Assembly (NCBI GenBank): GCA_028687935.1
Contig: JAQTZE010000005.1
Coordinates: forward strand, 62,001-126,000
Source of the DNA: Sulfurimonas sp.
Lineage (GTDB): Bacteria > Campylobacterota > Campylobacteria > Campylobacterales > Sulfurimonadaceae
Direction of reading: 5' to 3'
Length of the DNA stretch: 64,000 bases
The notes beneath the pieces were generated by a model that saw only the letters and a program-made list of their open reading frames with translations, did no database searches and was not told where the DNA came from. Shown piece by piece: positions 17,501 through 25,026 of this stretch; within the stretch, counting starts at the first letter, position 1; the number at the start of each line of letters is the position of its first letter. The position numbers were made by a program, and so were the translations under genes.

Positions 17501-18149
17501 CTCTGATAAAGGGATGATCAGGCGAAAGCGCACGTGAGCGATGCGCAAAGACAAGCTCTTCATCTATCATCGCTTTTAAGATATCTTCACTCAGTAACTC
17601 TATCTTGTTGACCTCATGTGAAGTACGAAATCCGTCAAAAAAATGTAAAAAAGGAATACGAGAACGAAGTGTTGCAGCTTGAGAGATAAGAGCAAAGTCA
17701 TGTGCTTCTTGCACACTCCCAGAGGCAAAAAGTGCGAAACCAGTTTGACGCACACCCATCACATCTTGATGGTCCCCAAAGATTGAGAGTCCCTGTGCGG
17801 CAAGGGAACGAGCTGCTACATGAAAGACCGTCGAAGTGAGCTCTCCCGCTATCTTGTACATGTTTGGTATCATAAGTAAAAGCCCTTGAGAGGCTGTAAA
17901 AGTAGTCGTTAGCGCTCCACTTTGCAGGGCGCCATGAACAGCGCCGCTCGCACCGCCTTCACTCTGCATCTCTGTCACATCAGGGAGCGTTCCAAAGATA
18001 TTTTTCTCTCCCTGTACAGAGTAGAGATCGGCCAGCTCTCCCATCACTGATGAAGGTGTGATCGGATAGATCGCTATGACTTCATTTATCTTGTGGGCAA
18101 CACGCGCAACGGCTTCATTTCCGTCAATAGTAGCTGTTTGAGTAGACAT
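14574..18149 (-). CDS. nifJ: pyruvate:ferredoxin (flavodoxin) oxidoreductase
   Basis: A 1191-aa one-chain enzyme that interconverts pyruvate + CoA and acetyl-CoA + CO2 with ferredoxin or flavodoxin; in autotrophs with a reductive TCA cycle it can fix CO2 in the reverse direction. Domain order is as in the homodimeric family: an N-terminal pyrimidine-binding domain (NEVIAIYPITPSSVMGELAD), a gamma domain, two ferredoxin clusters (CIQCNKCVMVCPHSVIR and CTGCALCVEVCPAKNK), a third cluster (ACPGCGETPY with later cysteines) and the thiamine-diphosphate domain (GGDGWAYDIDYGGLDHV, DTQVYSNTGGQ). The length equals the family norm. It is the first gene of a two-gene unit with the dihydroorotate-dehydrogenase-like gene. 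Confidence 0.95.
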   Translation of the reverse strand: MSTQTATIDGNEAVARVAHKINEVIAIYPITPSSVMGELADLYSVQGEKNIFGTLPDVTEMQSEGGASGAVHGALQSGALTTTFTASQGLLLMIPNMYKIAGELTSTVFHVAARSLAAQGLSIFGDHQDVMGVRQTGFALFASGSVQEAHDFALISQAATLRSRIPFLHFFDGFRTSHEVNKIELLSEDILKAMIDEELVFAHRSRALSPDHPFIRGTSQNPDVYFQGRESVNSYYEKVPDLLQVEMDKFATLTGRGYKLFDYVGAEDAERIIILMGSGAEAVDESVEYLNKAGAKVGVIKVRLALPFSIEYFIASLPDTTKSIAVLDRTKESGSLGEPLYHDVFMALSEAANEGKLGFTLPKIIGGRYGLSSKEFTPAMIKAIFDELEKEHPKNHFTIGIHDDVTHTSLEYDADFILQDDAIYEAIFFGLGADGTVGANKNSIKIIGQETSNYAQGYFVYDSKKSGSVTTSHLRFGPKPIRSSYLIQKADFVACHQSVFLEKFEILAHAKEGAIFLLNTPFPQEMLWSKLPKDVQAEIIEKKVKFFAIDASKVAKESGMGRRINTIMQTCFFFISGILSKKEAIEKIKRSITKTYGKKGQALVDMNFAAVDNAIANLYEIEVPKEATSTLGMQASIKGSYDDFVAHVTKTLIDGHGDDLLVSAMPSDGTWPSGTTQYEKRNVGLEVPVWDSEVCIQCNKCVMVCPHSVIRSNVVDESFLSCAPEGFTFTQAKGKSFEPSEKFMISVSVEDCTGCALCVEVCPAKNKSQTNLKAINMQEQLPLRESGAAAWEFFTHLPLMDRSKINHEKVKESQFLEPLFEFSGACPGCGETPYVKLTSQLFGDRMIVANATGCSSIYGGNLPTTPWKKNLEGKGPAWSNSLFEDNAEFGLGFRLAIDKHETQAKELVSEMQEEIGTELSEAIVNAVQRDESDVYAQRERVERLKAKLENSSHEHAKRLLSLADYLSKKSVWIMGGDGWAYDIDYGGLDHVFASGRNVNILVLDTQVYSNTGGQQSKATLTGAVAKFAAGGKRALPKDLAMMAIAYENVYVAKVAMGADDTQTLRAFIEAERYDGVSLIIAYSHCVAHGYDLKYGMSQQKLAVESGIWPTFRYNPELKDKGENPMSVDYKKPTKSVKEFMYNETRFKMVEKLNSKDAKEFAAIAQNHADEQYKKYMNLTNLQYTAKVEEEL

Positions 18150-18238
18150 AAAAATTCCTCATTTTCATAAAAATAGAGAGTACATTGTGTACGTATCTGC
18201 ACCATTCTACTACGATAAATGTACAAAAAAACTTAATC

Positions 18239-19951
18239 TTACAAAAGATAACGCTTGCGTTTAGTAGCTTTGAATTTATGTGTGTCTACCACAATAAATC
18301 CATCCACACAGTTATCAAAACTTCTATCTATCCCAAAATCCATAAACGCAACACCATGTTCTTCACATAAATCACTATACTGTTTATAAAGTGTAGGAAT
18401 CGCATACCCTCGCGTTTGAAGCTCACATTTAAGTGTTCCTAAATCTGTCTCATAATCATCATAAACAAATATCTCTTTGTATCTCTCGAGTTTCTCATTA
18501 CTGATAAAATAGCTTTCTCTATGTGAAACACAATTTTCTTCTGCACCAAAATAGTGCATATAAAAATGTACTAGTAAAGATATAGCTTCATCGTCATAGG
18601 AACGCGAAATACTGACTGGGCCGAACATATAACGTACATCTGGATTAATTCTCAAATATGCACCTATTCCTTGCCAAAGGTAATCAAGTGCACGGGAGTT
18701 CCAGTACTTTGGTTGCACAAAACTGCGGCCAAGCTCGAGGCCACTCTCAAAATATCGTTCAAATCCCTCTTCATAATTAAAAAGCGTGGAAGTATACAGA
18801 CCCTCAAGATCGTGAACTTCTTTTGCTTTGATAACACGGTACGAACCGACAATCTCAAGATCTTTTTCATCCCATAAAATGATGTGCTCATAATAATAGT
18901 CAAATGCATCCAAATCTCTTTTCTTCCCGCTTCCTTCTTTTACCTGACGAAAACTGATCTCCCTAAGTCTTCCTATCTCTTTGAGCAGAACAGTTTCATC
19001 TTGGGAACTATAGAGATAAATCTTTTTTCCATCGCTAGTTTCACCCAAAATTTTTGCATCTCTGAGTGCAAGTTTTAGCTCCTGTCTATCTTCTGCCAAA
19101 GCTATAGAGTTATGCGTTTTGAAAATACCGCGATGTTTTTTTGAGACAAGATAAAAGTGTTTGCGAAAGAGTTTTACCTTATCTACGAGAGAGAGCGATG
19201 GGATATTGTAGTTTTCGTACGGGATGCTTTTACCGATACGAAACGCAATCGTCTTATCATGATATTTAAACATTTCATGTGGAATAGTCGCCGTTGCAAG
19301 AGGTTTACTCAGCATCGAAACCATATAAAAAAACTTTGAATTTTTGGCATTGACATAGATTGGGAGGATTGGTGAGTGTGTTTTTTGTGCCACTTTTAAA
19401 AATCCATTTCTCCACTTTGTGTCTTTAATACCATTTGGACGTGCACGGCTGACTTCACCTGAGGGAAATATGATGACTGCTTGTTCTTGTTTGAGTGCAT
19501 CATAAATAGAGTTTACAGAACTTTTTCCCATTTTTCCTTTGACGTTTTCTATCGGGATGAGGAGTTCATTAAGATTGTCAAAAGCATTCAAAAAATTTGA
19601 TGCGACTATCTTGATATCTTTGCGTACATTTTTAAGTATATGGATAAGTGCCAGTGCATCGAGCGCGCCAAGCGGGTGATTGGCGATGATGACGACTCTC
19701 CCGTATGAAGGGATTCTTGAGAGTTCGTTTTGGTTGATGGCTATATCAATATTGAAATAGTCCAAAATAGACTCGATAAATCCATAACTATTTTCGTGTT
19801 CATTTGCTTTGAGGAAGAGATTTATTTCATCTTCGTGGGCAATTTTTTTAAACAGTGATACAACTGTTTTTTGAAGCAGTTGCGGCCATTTTTCAAGAGA
19901 AGGATAGTTATGTGTGAGATATTTTTCTACTGAAACTGGCATATTATGCAA
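18239..19951 (-). CDS. OlsF-like two-domain acyltransferase (ornithine lipid synthase candidate)
   Basis: A 570-aa fusion of two acyltransferase domains. Residues about 70-260 are a PlsC/LPLAT domain: IIANHPLGALD gives the catalytic HxxxxD and IIFPSGEVSRA the acceptor-site motif. Residues about 300-540 are an OlsB/hemolysin-like GNAT domain that would N-acylate ornithine (LRDAKILGETSDGKK, ELGRSFVQPKYWNSRALDYLWQGI). This order matches the known bifunctional OlsF, which makes ornithine lipids from ornithine and acyl-ACP. It overlaps the upstream 59-aa gene by 8 bp, so both share the promoter at 20161-20192, which has a Pho-box-like arrangement. Phosphate-free ornithine lipids commonly replace phospholipids in phosphate starvation. 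A start three codons in (19942) is also possible. Activity is inference. Confidence 0.75.
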   Translation of the reverse strand: MHNMPVSVEKYLTHNYPSLEKWPQLLQKTVVSLFKKIAHEDEINLFLKANEHENSYGFIESILDYFNIDIAINQNELSRIPSYGRVVIIANHPLGALDALALIHILKNVRKDIKIVASNFLNAFDNLNELLIPIENVKGKMGKSSVNSIYDALKQEQAVIIFPSGEVSRARPNGIKDTKWRNGFLKVAQKTHSPILPIYVNAKNSKFFYMVSMLSKPLATATIPHEMFKYHDKTIAFRIGKSIPYENYNIPSLSLVDKVKLFRKHFYLVSKKHRGIFKTHNSIALAEDRQELKLALRDAKILGETSDGKKIYLYSSQDETVLLKEIGRLREISFRQVKEGSGKKRDLDAFDYYYEHIILWDEKDLEIVGSYRVIKAKEVHDLEGLYTSTLFNYEEGFERYFESGLELGRSFVQPKYWNSRALDYLWQGIGAYLRINPDVRYMFGPVSISRSYDDEAISLLVHFYMHYFGAEENCVSHRESYFISNEKLERYKEIFVYDDYETDLGTLKCELQTRGYAIPTLYKQYSDLCEEHGVAFMDFGIDRSFDNCVDGFIVVDTHKFKATKRKRYLL

Positions 19952-20123
19952 CCATATAAAGATCTAAAAGCTCTCTAGCCATCTGCTTCACAGTAGTATT
20001 GCCCTCATGAAACGCATCTTCGATGTAGTCCCACTCATCCTCAACCATCATCACCACTTCTGCTCTGTTGACATTGTAATATTTTACTATATAATTAACA
20101 ATTGCCTCTGTAAACGCCACCAT
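19944..20123 (-). CDS. 59-aa protein, unknown function
   Basis: A small acidic helical protein (VAFTEAIVNYIVKYY, NRAEVVMMVEDEWDYIEDAF, TTVKQMARELLDLYM). The ATG at 20123 is chosen because an AAGGAA ribosome site lies 7 bases upstream; an 11-codon longer frame lacks one. It is the first gene after the Pho-box-like promoter and its stop overlaps the start of the OlsF-like gene, so it is probably co-translated with it. No family recognised. It could be an accessory factor for the acyltransferase, or simply a leader-like gene. Confidence 0.7.
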   Translation of the reverse strand: MVAFTEAIVNYIVKYYNVNRAEVVMMVEDEWDYIEDAFHEGNTTVKQMARELLDLYMVA

Positions 20124-20160
20124 TGTATGTTCCTTGTGAAAAGAAAAATTTAACACTGGT

Positions 20161-20192
20161 ATTGTGCTGTGAGTGTGTTACAGAGTTGTTAC
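20161..20192 (-). promoter_or_regulatory. Pho-box-like promoter of the OlsF operon
   Basis: On the minus strand: GTAAC (20192-20188), six bases, GTAAC (20181-20177), ten bases, then CACAAT (20166-20161) in the -10 position. The geometry is identical to the sites before pstS, the porin and pstC. The ATG of the first gene is about 38 bp further. Confidence 0.65.
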
Positions 20193-20291
20193 AAAGATTA
20201 GTTTTTGTGATACTTTAGAGAAATCTATCCGCCTTTTTTTTCATTCACAATTACTATACAACAACTCTATAAATTTGTGAAACGCGATAGA

Positions 20292-20320
20292 GTTACTCGC
20301 CAAATAAATTGACGAGTAAC
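20292..20320 (-). terminator. hairpin after the FG-GAP lipoprotein gene
   Basis: Perfect eight-base arms GTTACTCG and CGAGTAAC around a 13-base loop, extendable by two pairs if a G-U pair is allowed. It starts right after the stop codon of the minus-strand gene. Only a weak T-rich tail follows, so termination strength is uncertain. Confidence 0.45.
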
Positions 20321-23155
20321 TTAGAAAGGTGGTTGATTTGGATCTTTTATAAAGATATATGCACTGCCGGTACGAGAAACTATACCATTTGTAGAGTAAG
20401 CTCCAATTGCAATATTATTCCCACTGATTGAAATGGCATTTCCAAAAAGTCCAGCTGGTTCAGGGTCATAAGGACGCACTTTTTCTATGAGAGTGACATC
20501 ATCGGTCGTATCTGAATTTCTATAAAATACATATACACTGCCTGCCCTGCTGATAAGATCGTTCTCATACGGAATACCAACTGCGATATTATTTCCCTCT
20601 ATTGCTACTGAATACCCAAAGTTCTCATAAATTTCAGGATCTGTTGCCTGCATTTTTGCTATTTGTGAGATGTCATTGAAACTATCTGAATTTCTTTTAA
20701 ACACATAAACACTTCCCGCATCTGTAGCAGTCGTATCTTCTTTGGTTGCACCAACAACAATATAATCTCCGTCAATCGCTACTGAGACTCCAAACTCATC
20801 ACCTGTTTGAATATCGTTTGAGCTGAATTTACCTATCTGGGAAACATCTGAGTCAGAATTTCTTTTAAAAAGATAAACACTTCCAGAGCTCGTACCATAT
20901 GAATCTTTTTGATTCACACCAATGACAATATAATCTCCACTGATATCAACAGCCCTTGCGAAATAGTCTTGTACGGCAGGGTCACTCGCTTGAATTTTTG
21001 CAATCTGGGAAATGTTCGTATCAGAGTTTCTTTTAAATACATATGCGGCCCCCGCATATGAAGCAGTCGAACTCTCCGAACTCGCTCCAATCACCATATA
21101 ATTTCCATCAATGGCAACAGAATATCCAAAATTATCTCCAGCTTCTATGTCGCTCGATTGGAGTTTTGCCAACAACGATATATTTGAATCTGAATTTCTT
21201 TTAAAAAGATAAGCACTCCCCGCATCATTGGCTATCGCATCTTCTCCAAAAGCACCGACTAGAATATAATCTCCACTTATAGAGACTGAGGCACCAAAGT
21301 AGCCGAACAGTACTGGGTCTGTCGTCTCAAGCTTTGCTATCTCTATGACACTATTATCGGGCTGTTTTTTGTACACATAAGCGCTTCCAGCATCCCATCC
21401 CTCAACACTGCTATTTACATCTTTATCCCTAGTACCCACAACAATATAATCTCCATCCATTGAAACAGACCTTCCAAAATAATCCGTCGAAGCTGCATCA
21501 CTTGCATGCAGTTTTGCAATATCGAGATAATATCTGTCTTGAACTTTGACGCTAATATTCATATCGACTGCACTGCTTGCTATATTTGTCGCCGTTACCG
21601 TGATGTTATAGTCATTTGCAACACCGCTGTCAACAGGATTTTCATAATCCGGAGTCTCTGCAAAAGAGAGCGCATTGTCAGTAAATACAAATTTATCTGT
21701 ATCTGTACCGCTCAAAGAATATGTTATAACTCCCCCCGTAGGACTCGCTCCTTCAAAACTGTATACAACTCTGCTGTTCTTAAATAACTCATCAAAATTG
21801 AGAGCTGATGCTGGAGCATTATAAATATACGGTTTATTTAACGGTACCATGTCAAAGACATATACACTTCCCTCATCATTTACTATTGGATCTTCATACA
21901 GTGCACCTACTACGATAGTATTTCCACTCATTGATACAGCATTTCCAAAAGTATCATCTGCATGAATATCATGTGCTTGAAGTTTTTTAACCTGTGTTAC
22001 ATCATTTGTAGCATCTGAATTTCTTTTAAAGAGATAAGCATTTCCTGCTTCTGAGTCATTCGTTGCTGATTTTTTATACTCAGCACCGACTAAAATATAA
22101 TCTCCATCAATAGAGAGTGATTTTCCAAACTCATCACTTGACGCGGCATCACTCGCTTGAATTTTTGCTATTTGAGATACATTTGTGTCTGAATTTCTTT
22201 TGAAAATATATGCACTACCTGCTCCAGAAGCAGTTGTGTCTTCACCATTAGCACCTACAGCTATGTAATCCCCATCAAGAGCTACAGAGATTCCAAAATT
22301 GTCATAACTCTCAGCATCATCTGATTGAATTTTTGCTATTTGAGATATATTTGTGTCTGAATTTCTTTTGAAAATATATGCACTACCCGCTCCAGAAGCG
22401 GTTGTATCTTCTCCATATGCACCAACTGCTATGTAATCCCCATCAATAACTACAGAGACTCCGAAATAAGCATCAACTTCCGTATTACTCGCTTGAATTT
22501 TTGCTACTTGGGACACATCTGTGTCTGAATTTCTCTTAAAAAGATAAGCACTACCAGCTCTACTTACATTATCATCAGAAGTATCTTCAAACATTGCACC
22601 AACTACGATATAGTCTCCATCAATAGAGACAGAATTTCCAAACTGAGTACCTGCTTGCGCATCATTTGCTTGAAATTTTACAAGCTGAGAGATATTTGTA
22701 TCTGAATTTCTTTTAAAAAGATAGGCACTTCCTGCATCTGAGCCATTTGTATCCTCTAAATAAGCGCCAACAACAATATAGTCCCCGCTCATGGAAACTG
22801 ATTCTCCAAACTTATCATTTAATTCAGGGTCACTCGCTTCGAGTTTTGCTACTTGTGTGATAGTCCCATCTGCTTGCTTTTTGAGTAAATAAACAGCACC
22901 TGAATTAGTTACATTTCCTTCTGTCGCATCTCCACTACGAGCCCCGACTAGAATATAATCTCCGCTTACAGAAACAGAAACTCCAAATCCATCACTTGCC
23001 TCAGCATCATTCGCATGAACTTTCGCTATTTGAAATGGAACATCACTTATGGCAGCATCTACCGTTGTCGTACTACTACTTCCGCCACTCGAACAACTCG
23101 TAAATGTAAAAGTAACTACTAACACTAATATATTAGTAAACTTAAATATTTTCAT
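20321..23155 (-). CDS. lipoprotein with 14 FG-GAP repeats and a cadherin-like linker
   Basis: A 944-aa secreted lipoprotein. The ATG at 23155 has an AAAGGAG site before it and gives a clean lipoprotein signal (VTFTFTSCSSGG). The body is 14 repeats of about 56 residues of the type FGxSVSIDGDYIVVGA...AGSAYLFKRNSD. Seven lie before and seven after a cadherin-like segment (ITYSLSGTDTDKFVFTD, about residues 455-530). Seven FG-GAP units are what one beta-propeller of integrin-alpha type needs, so two seven-bladed propellers joined by a linker is the natural reading. The gene stands alone, with its own promoter and hairpin. A surface adhesion or matrix-binding role is inference. Confidence 0.8.
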   Translation of the reverse strand: MKIFKFTNILVLVVTFTFTSCSSGGSSSTTTVDAAISDVPFQIAKVHANDAEASDGFGVSVSVSGDYILVGARSGDATEGNVTNSGAVYLLKKQADGTITQVAKLEASDPELNDKFGESVSMSGDYIVVGAYLEDTNGSDAGSAYLFKRNSDTNISQLVKFQANDAQAGTQFGNSVSIDGDYIVVGAMFEDTSDDNVSRAGSAYLFKRNSDTDVSQVAKIQASNTEVDAYFGVSVVIDGDYIAVGAYGEDTTASGAGSAYIFKRNSDTNISQIAKIQSDDAESYDNFGISVALDGDYIAVGANGEDTTASGAGSAYIFKRNSDTNVSQIAKIQASDAASSDEFGKSLSIDGDYILVGAEYKKSATNDSEAGNAYLFKRNSDATNDVTQVKKLQAHDIHADDTFGNAVSMSGNTIVVGALYEDPIVNDEGSVYVFDMVPLNKPYIYNAPASALNFDELFKNSRVVYSFEGASPTGGVITYSLSGTDTDKFVFTDNALSFAETPDYENPVDSGVANDYNITVTATNIASSAVDMNISVKVQDRYYLDIAKLHASDAASTDYFGRSVSMDGDYIVVGTRDKDVNSSVEGWDAGSAYVYKKQPDNSVIEIAKLETTDPVLFGYFGASVSISGDYILVGAFGEDAIANDAGSAYLFKRNSDSNISLLAKLQSSDIEAGDNFGYSVAIDGNYMVIGASSESSTASYAGAAYVFKRNSDTNISQIAKIQASDPAVQDYFARAVDISGDYIVIGVNQKDSYGTSSGSVYLFKRNSDSDVSQIGKFSSNDIQTGDEFGVSVAIDGDYIVVGATKEDTTATDAGSVYVFKRNSDSFNDISQIAKMQATDPEIYENFGYSVAIEGNNIAVGIPYENDLISRAGSVYVFYRNSDTTDDVTLIEKVRPYDPEPAGLFGNAISISGNNIAIGAYSTNGIVSRTGSAYIFIKDPNQPPF

Positions 23156-23185
23156 TCTAAACTCCTTTAAGTTTGTCTTAAATAA

Positions 23186-23191
23186 ATTATA
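23186..23191 (-). promoter_or_regulatory. -10 element of the FG-GAP lipoprotein gene
   Basis: TATAAT on the minus strand, preceded by TGATG (an extended -10 context) and 31 bp before the start codon. A ribosome site AAAGGAG lies between. Confidence 0.55.
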
Positions 23192-23281
23192 CATCAAGCA
23201 ATATAAAATAAAACAAAAGTAGAGAGTAAACATAGTGTAAAATTTGAGGCTTAACAGCACAAAAAATATGCTGTTATGGAG

Positions 23282-25018
23282 TTATTTGTTTAAAAATCCC
23301 ATAGATTTTTCGCTGTCAAAACTTGCGTCTTTTTCTCTGCCGATCTCTTCAATGAAATCTTTGAGTGTGAAGACTGGAGCTTCTCTTACAGCTACTTTAT
23401 AGGCTGTGTTTTTGATGATAAGATGGATCTGTCCGCCTGTGAGCCCATAGGTAGCAAGCTCTTTCGGATCAAAGCCCTCTTCATAAGGTGCTTCTGTTGG
23501 CAGCATCTTATTCCAGAGTTCTAAACGCTGCGTTTGATCAGGTTTTTTGAACTCTATTTTATAGTTAAAGCGACGAGAAAATGCTTTGTCGATATTTTCA
23601 AGTAAGTTTGTCGTAGCAATAAGCATCCCTCTGAACTTTTCTATCTGTTCAAGAAAGATATTTTGCATTTGGTTGTGCATCTGATCCGCACTTGAACTTA
23701 TGCCGCTTGAACGTGAACTCAAAAACTGATCTGCTTCGTTAAGAAGCAAAATTGGCTCAGATTTTGTTTTTTCGCATAAGTCATAAAAAGTATCAAAAAT
23801 CTTGCGTACATTTTTCTCGCTCTCTCCCACATACATAGAGAGAATTTTAGAACAGTCAAACGCAAGGACTTGGCGTTTGAGCGACTTTGCAAGCGAATAA
23901 GCTGTCATAGTTTTACCCGTTCCAGCTGCTCCATAGAAGATAATTCTTGCATCAATTCCGCTCTTTTTATCCTTGATTCCCCAATCAACTAAACGGTTGA
24001 TAACCTCTTTGTCTACCTGACGCATGAGGTTTTCAAGTGTATGTTGCGTTTTTTTATTGAGTACGACATCTGAGAGTGCTGTCGTGGGTTCTACGAGCTC
24101 AAAGATATCTTGCTCTTCTATGAGAGCATTGAGTTTCAAACGACGCACTTTTTTATTTTTTTGTGGATGGATGATACTTTGAAGTACCTCATCGACGATA
24201 TAAAAAGAGCGTGAAATCCCGCCAAAAGGATTGAGCATCTCTTCATAGTCGATAATTCCGCCACTTACAAGACTTGAACCCTCTTCTAAAAGTGATCGAT
24301 TTTTGATGCGTTCGTATTCGTCAAGTGAGATGAGATCGATAAGCGCATTCATATCTCGCAGTGATGCATCCGTAGCGCTGTACTCTTCACGTAAAAGTGC
24401 GATAAAGATGACTTGTTCTTTTGCCTGCATCTTTTTTTGCTTGAAAAACTTATCCAAAATAAGTGTCTCTCGCGTTTGTGCCACACGCTCTTCGATGCGT
24501 TTTTCCAGAAGTTTAAGCTTGTTTTGGACTCTATCGATGCCGAGTGAATGTTCATGCACACTTTGGCGGATAATACTCATCTTTTGATACAACTCGATAC
24601 GAAAGAACTGATCTTGCAAATATTCAAGATGATCTGCATAGGGCTTAATATCTGGAAGATCTGATTCGAGTGTGCCATCTTGAAGAAGCTTCAAAAATGA
24701 AGGAGCAAGCCCTACAGCAGTGTTAAGAAGTTCGAGTGGAGTAACATCAGACATCTTCATAGGAGTAAAGCTTTGTTGGTGCAACCAGCCAAGTTCTAAA
24801 AGATTTTTTAGCTCACCCAAGTGCTCCAAATACTCATACTTTTCTTTCTTGTACAAGTCTTGCAACAAATCCAAAACAAGGACATCATCCTGCCCTTCCA
24901 TATAACGCTGGGCAAGATACTGAAGCATTAAAGCCTCAGTAATACCACACTTGAGATGTACAAAAATCTCAGACGCTTCAATCTCTTTTGCCTGTAAAAA
25001 ATTTATTAAAATTTTCAA
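23282..25018 (-). CDS. AAA-family ATPase
   Basis: A 578-aa cytoplasmic protein with a long N-terminal region (about 1-345, helical, rich in Glu, Lys and Leu) and a C-terminal AAA domain. Walker A is FYGAAGTGKT, Walker B is ILLLNEAD, where the usual Asp-Glu pair is Asn-Glu, sensor 1 is MLIATTN, and an arginine-finger-like stretch is FSRRFNYKIEF. The next gene upstream, fadL-like, is 8 bp away. ATPases of this type remodel proteins or complexes; no target can be named. Confidence 0.8.
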   Translation of the reverse strand: MKILINFLQAKEIEASEIFVHLKCGITEALMLQYLAQRYMEGQDDVLVLDLLQDLYKKEKYEYLEHLGELKNLLELGWLHQQSFTPMKMSDVTPLELLNTAVGLAPSFLKLLQDGTLESDLPDIKPYADHLEYLQDQFFRIELYQKMSIIRQSVHEHSLGIDRVQNKLKLLEKRIEERVAQTRETLILDKFFKQKKMQAKEQVIFIALLREEYSATDASLRDMNALIDLISLDEYERIKNRSLLEEGSSLVSGGIIDYEEMLNPFGGISRSFYIVDEVLQSIIHPQKNKKVRRLKLNALIEEQDIFELVEPTTALSDVVLNKKTQHTLENLMRQVDKEVINRLVDWGIKDKKSGIDARIIFYGAAGTGKTMTAYSLAKSLKRQVLAFDCSKILSMYVGESEKNVRKIFDTFYDLCEKTKSEPILLLNEADQFLSSRSSGISSSADQMHNQMQNIFLEQIEKFRGMLIATTNLLENIDKAFSRRFNYKIEFKKPDQTQRLELWNKMLPTEAPYEEGFDPKELATYGLTGGQIHLIIKNTAYKVAVREAPVFTLKDFIEEIGREKDASFDSEKSMGFLNK

Positions 25019-25026
25019 TTTTTTCC

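Noticed and set aside
20321-23155. Repetitive DNA considered as CRISPR or tandem repeat array
   Set aside because: The periodicity (about 170 bp) comes from FG-GAP protein repeats within one long reading frame; DNA copies are diverged.
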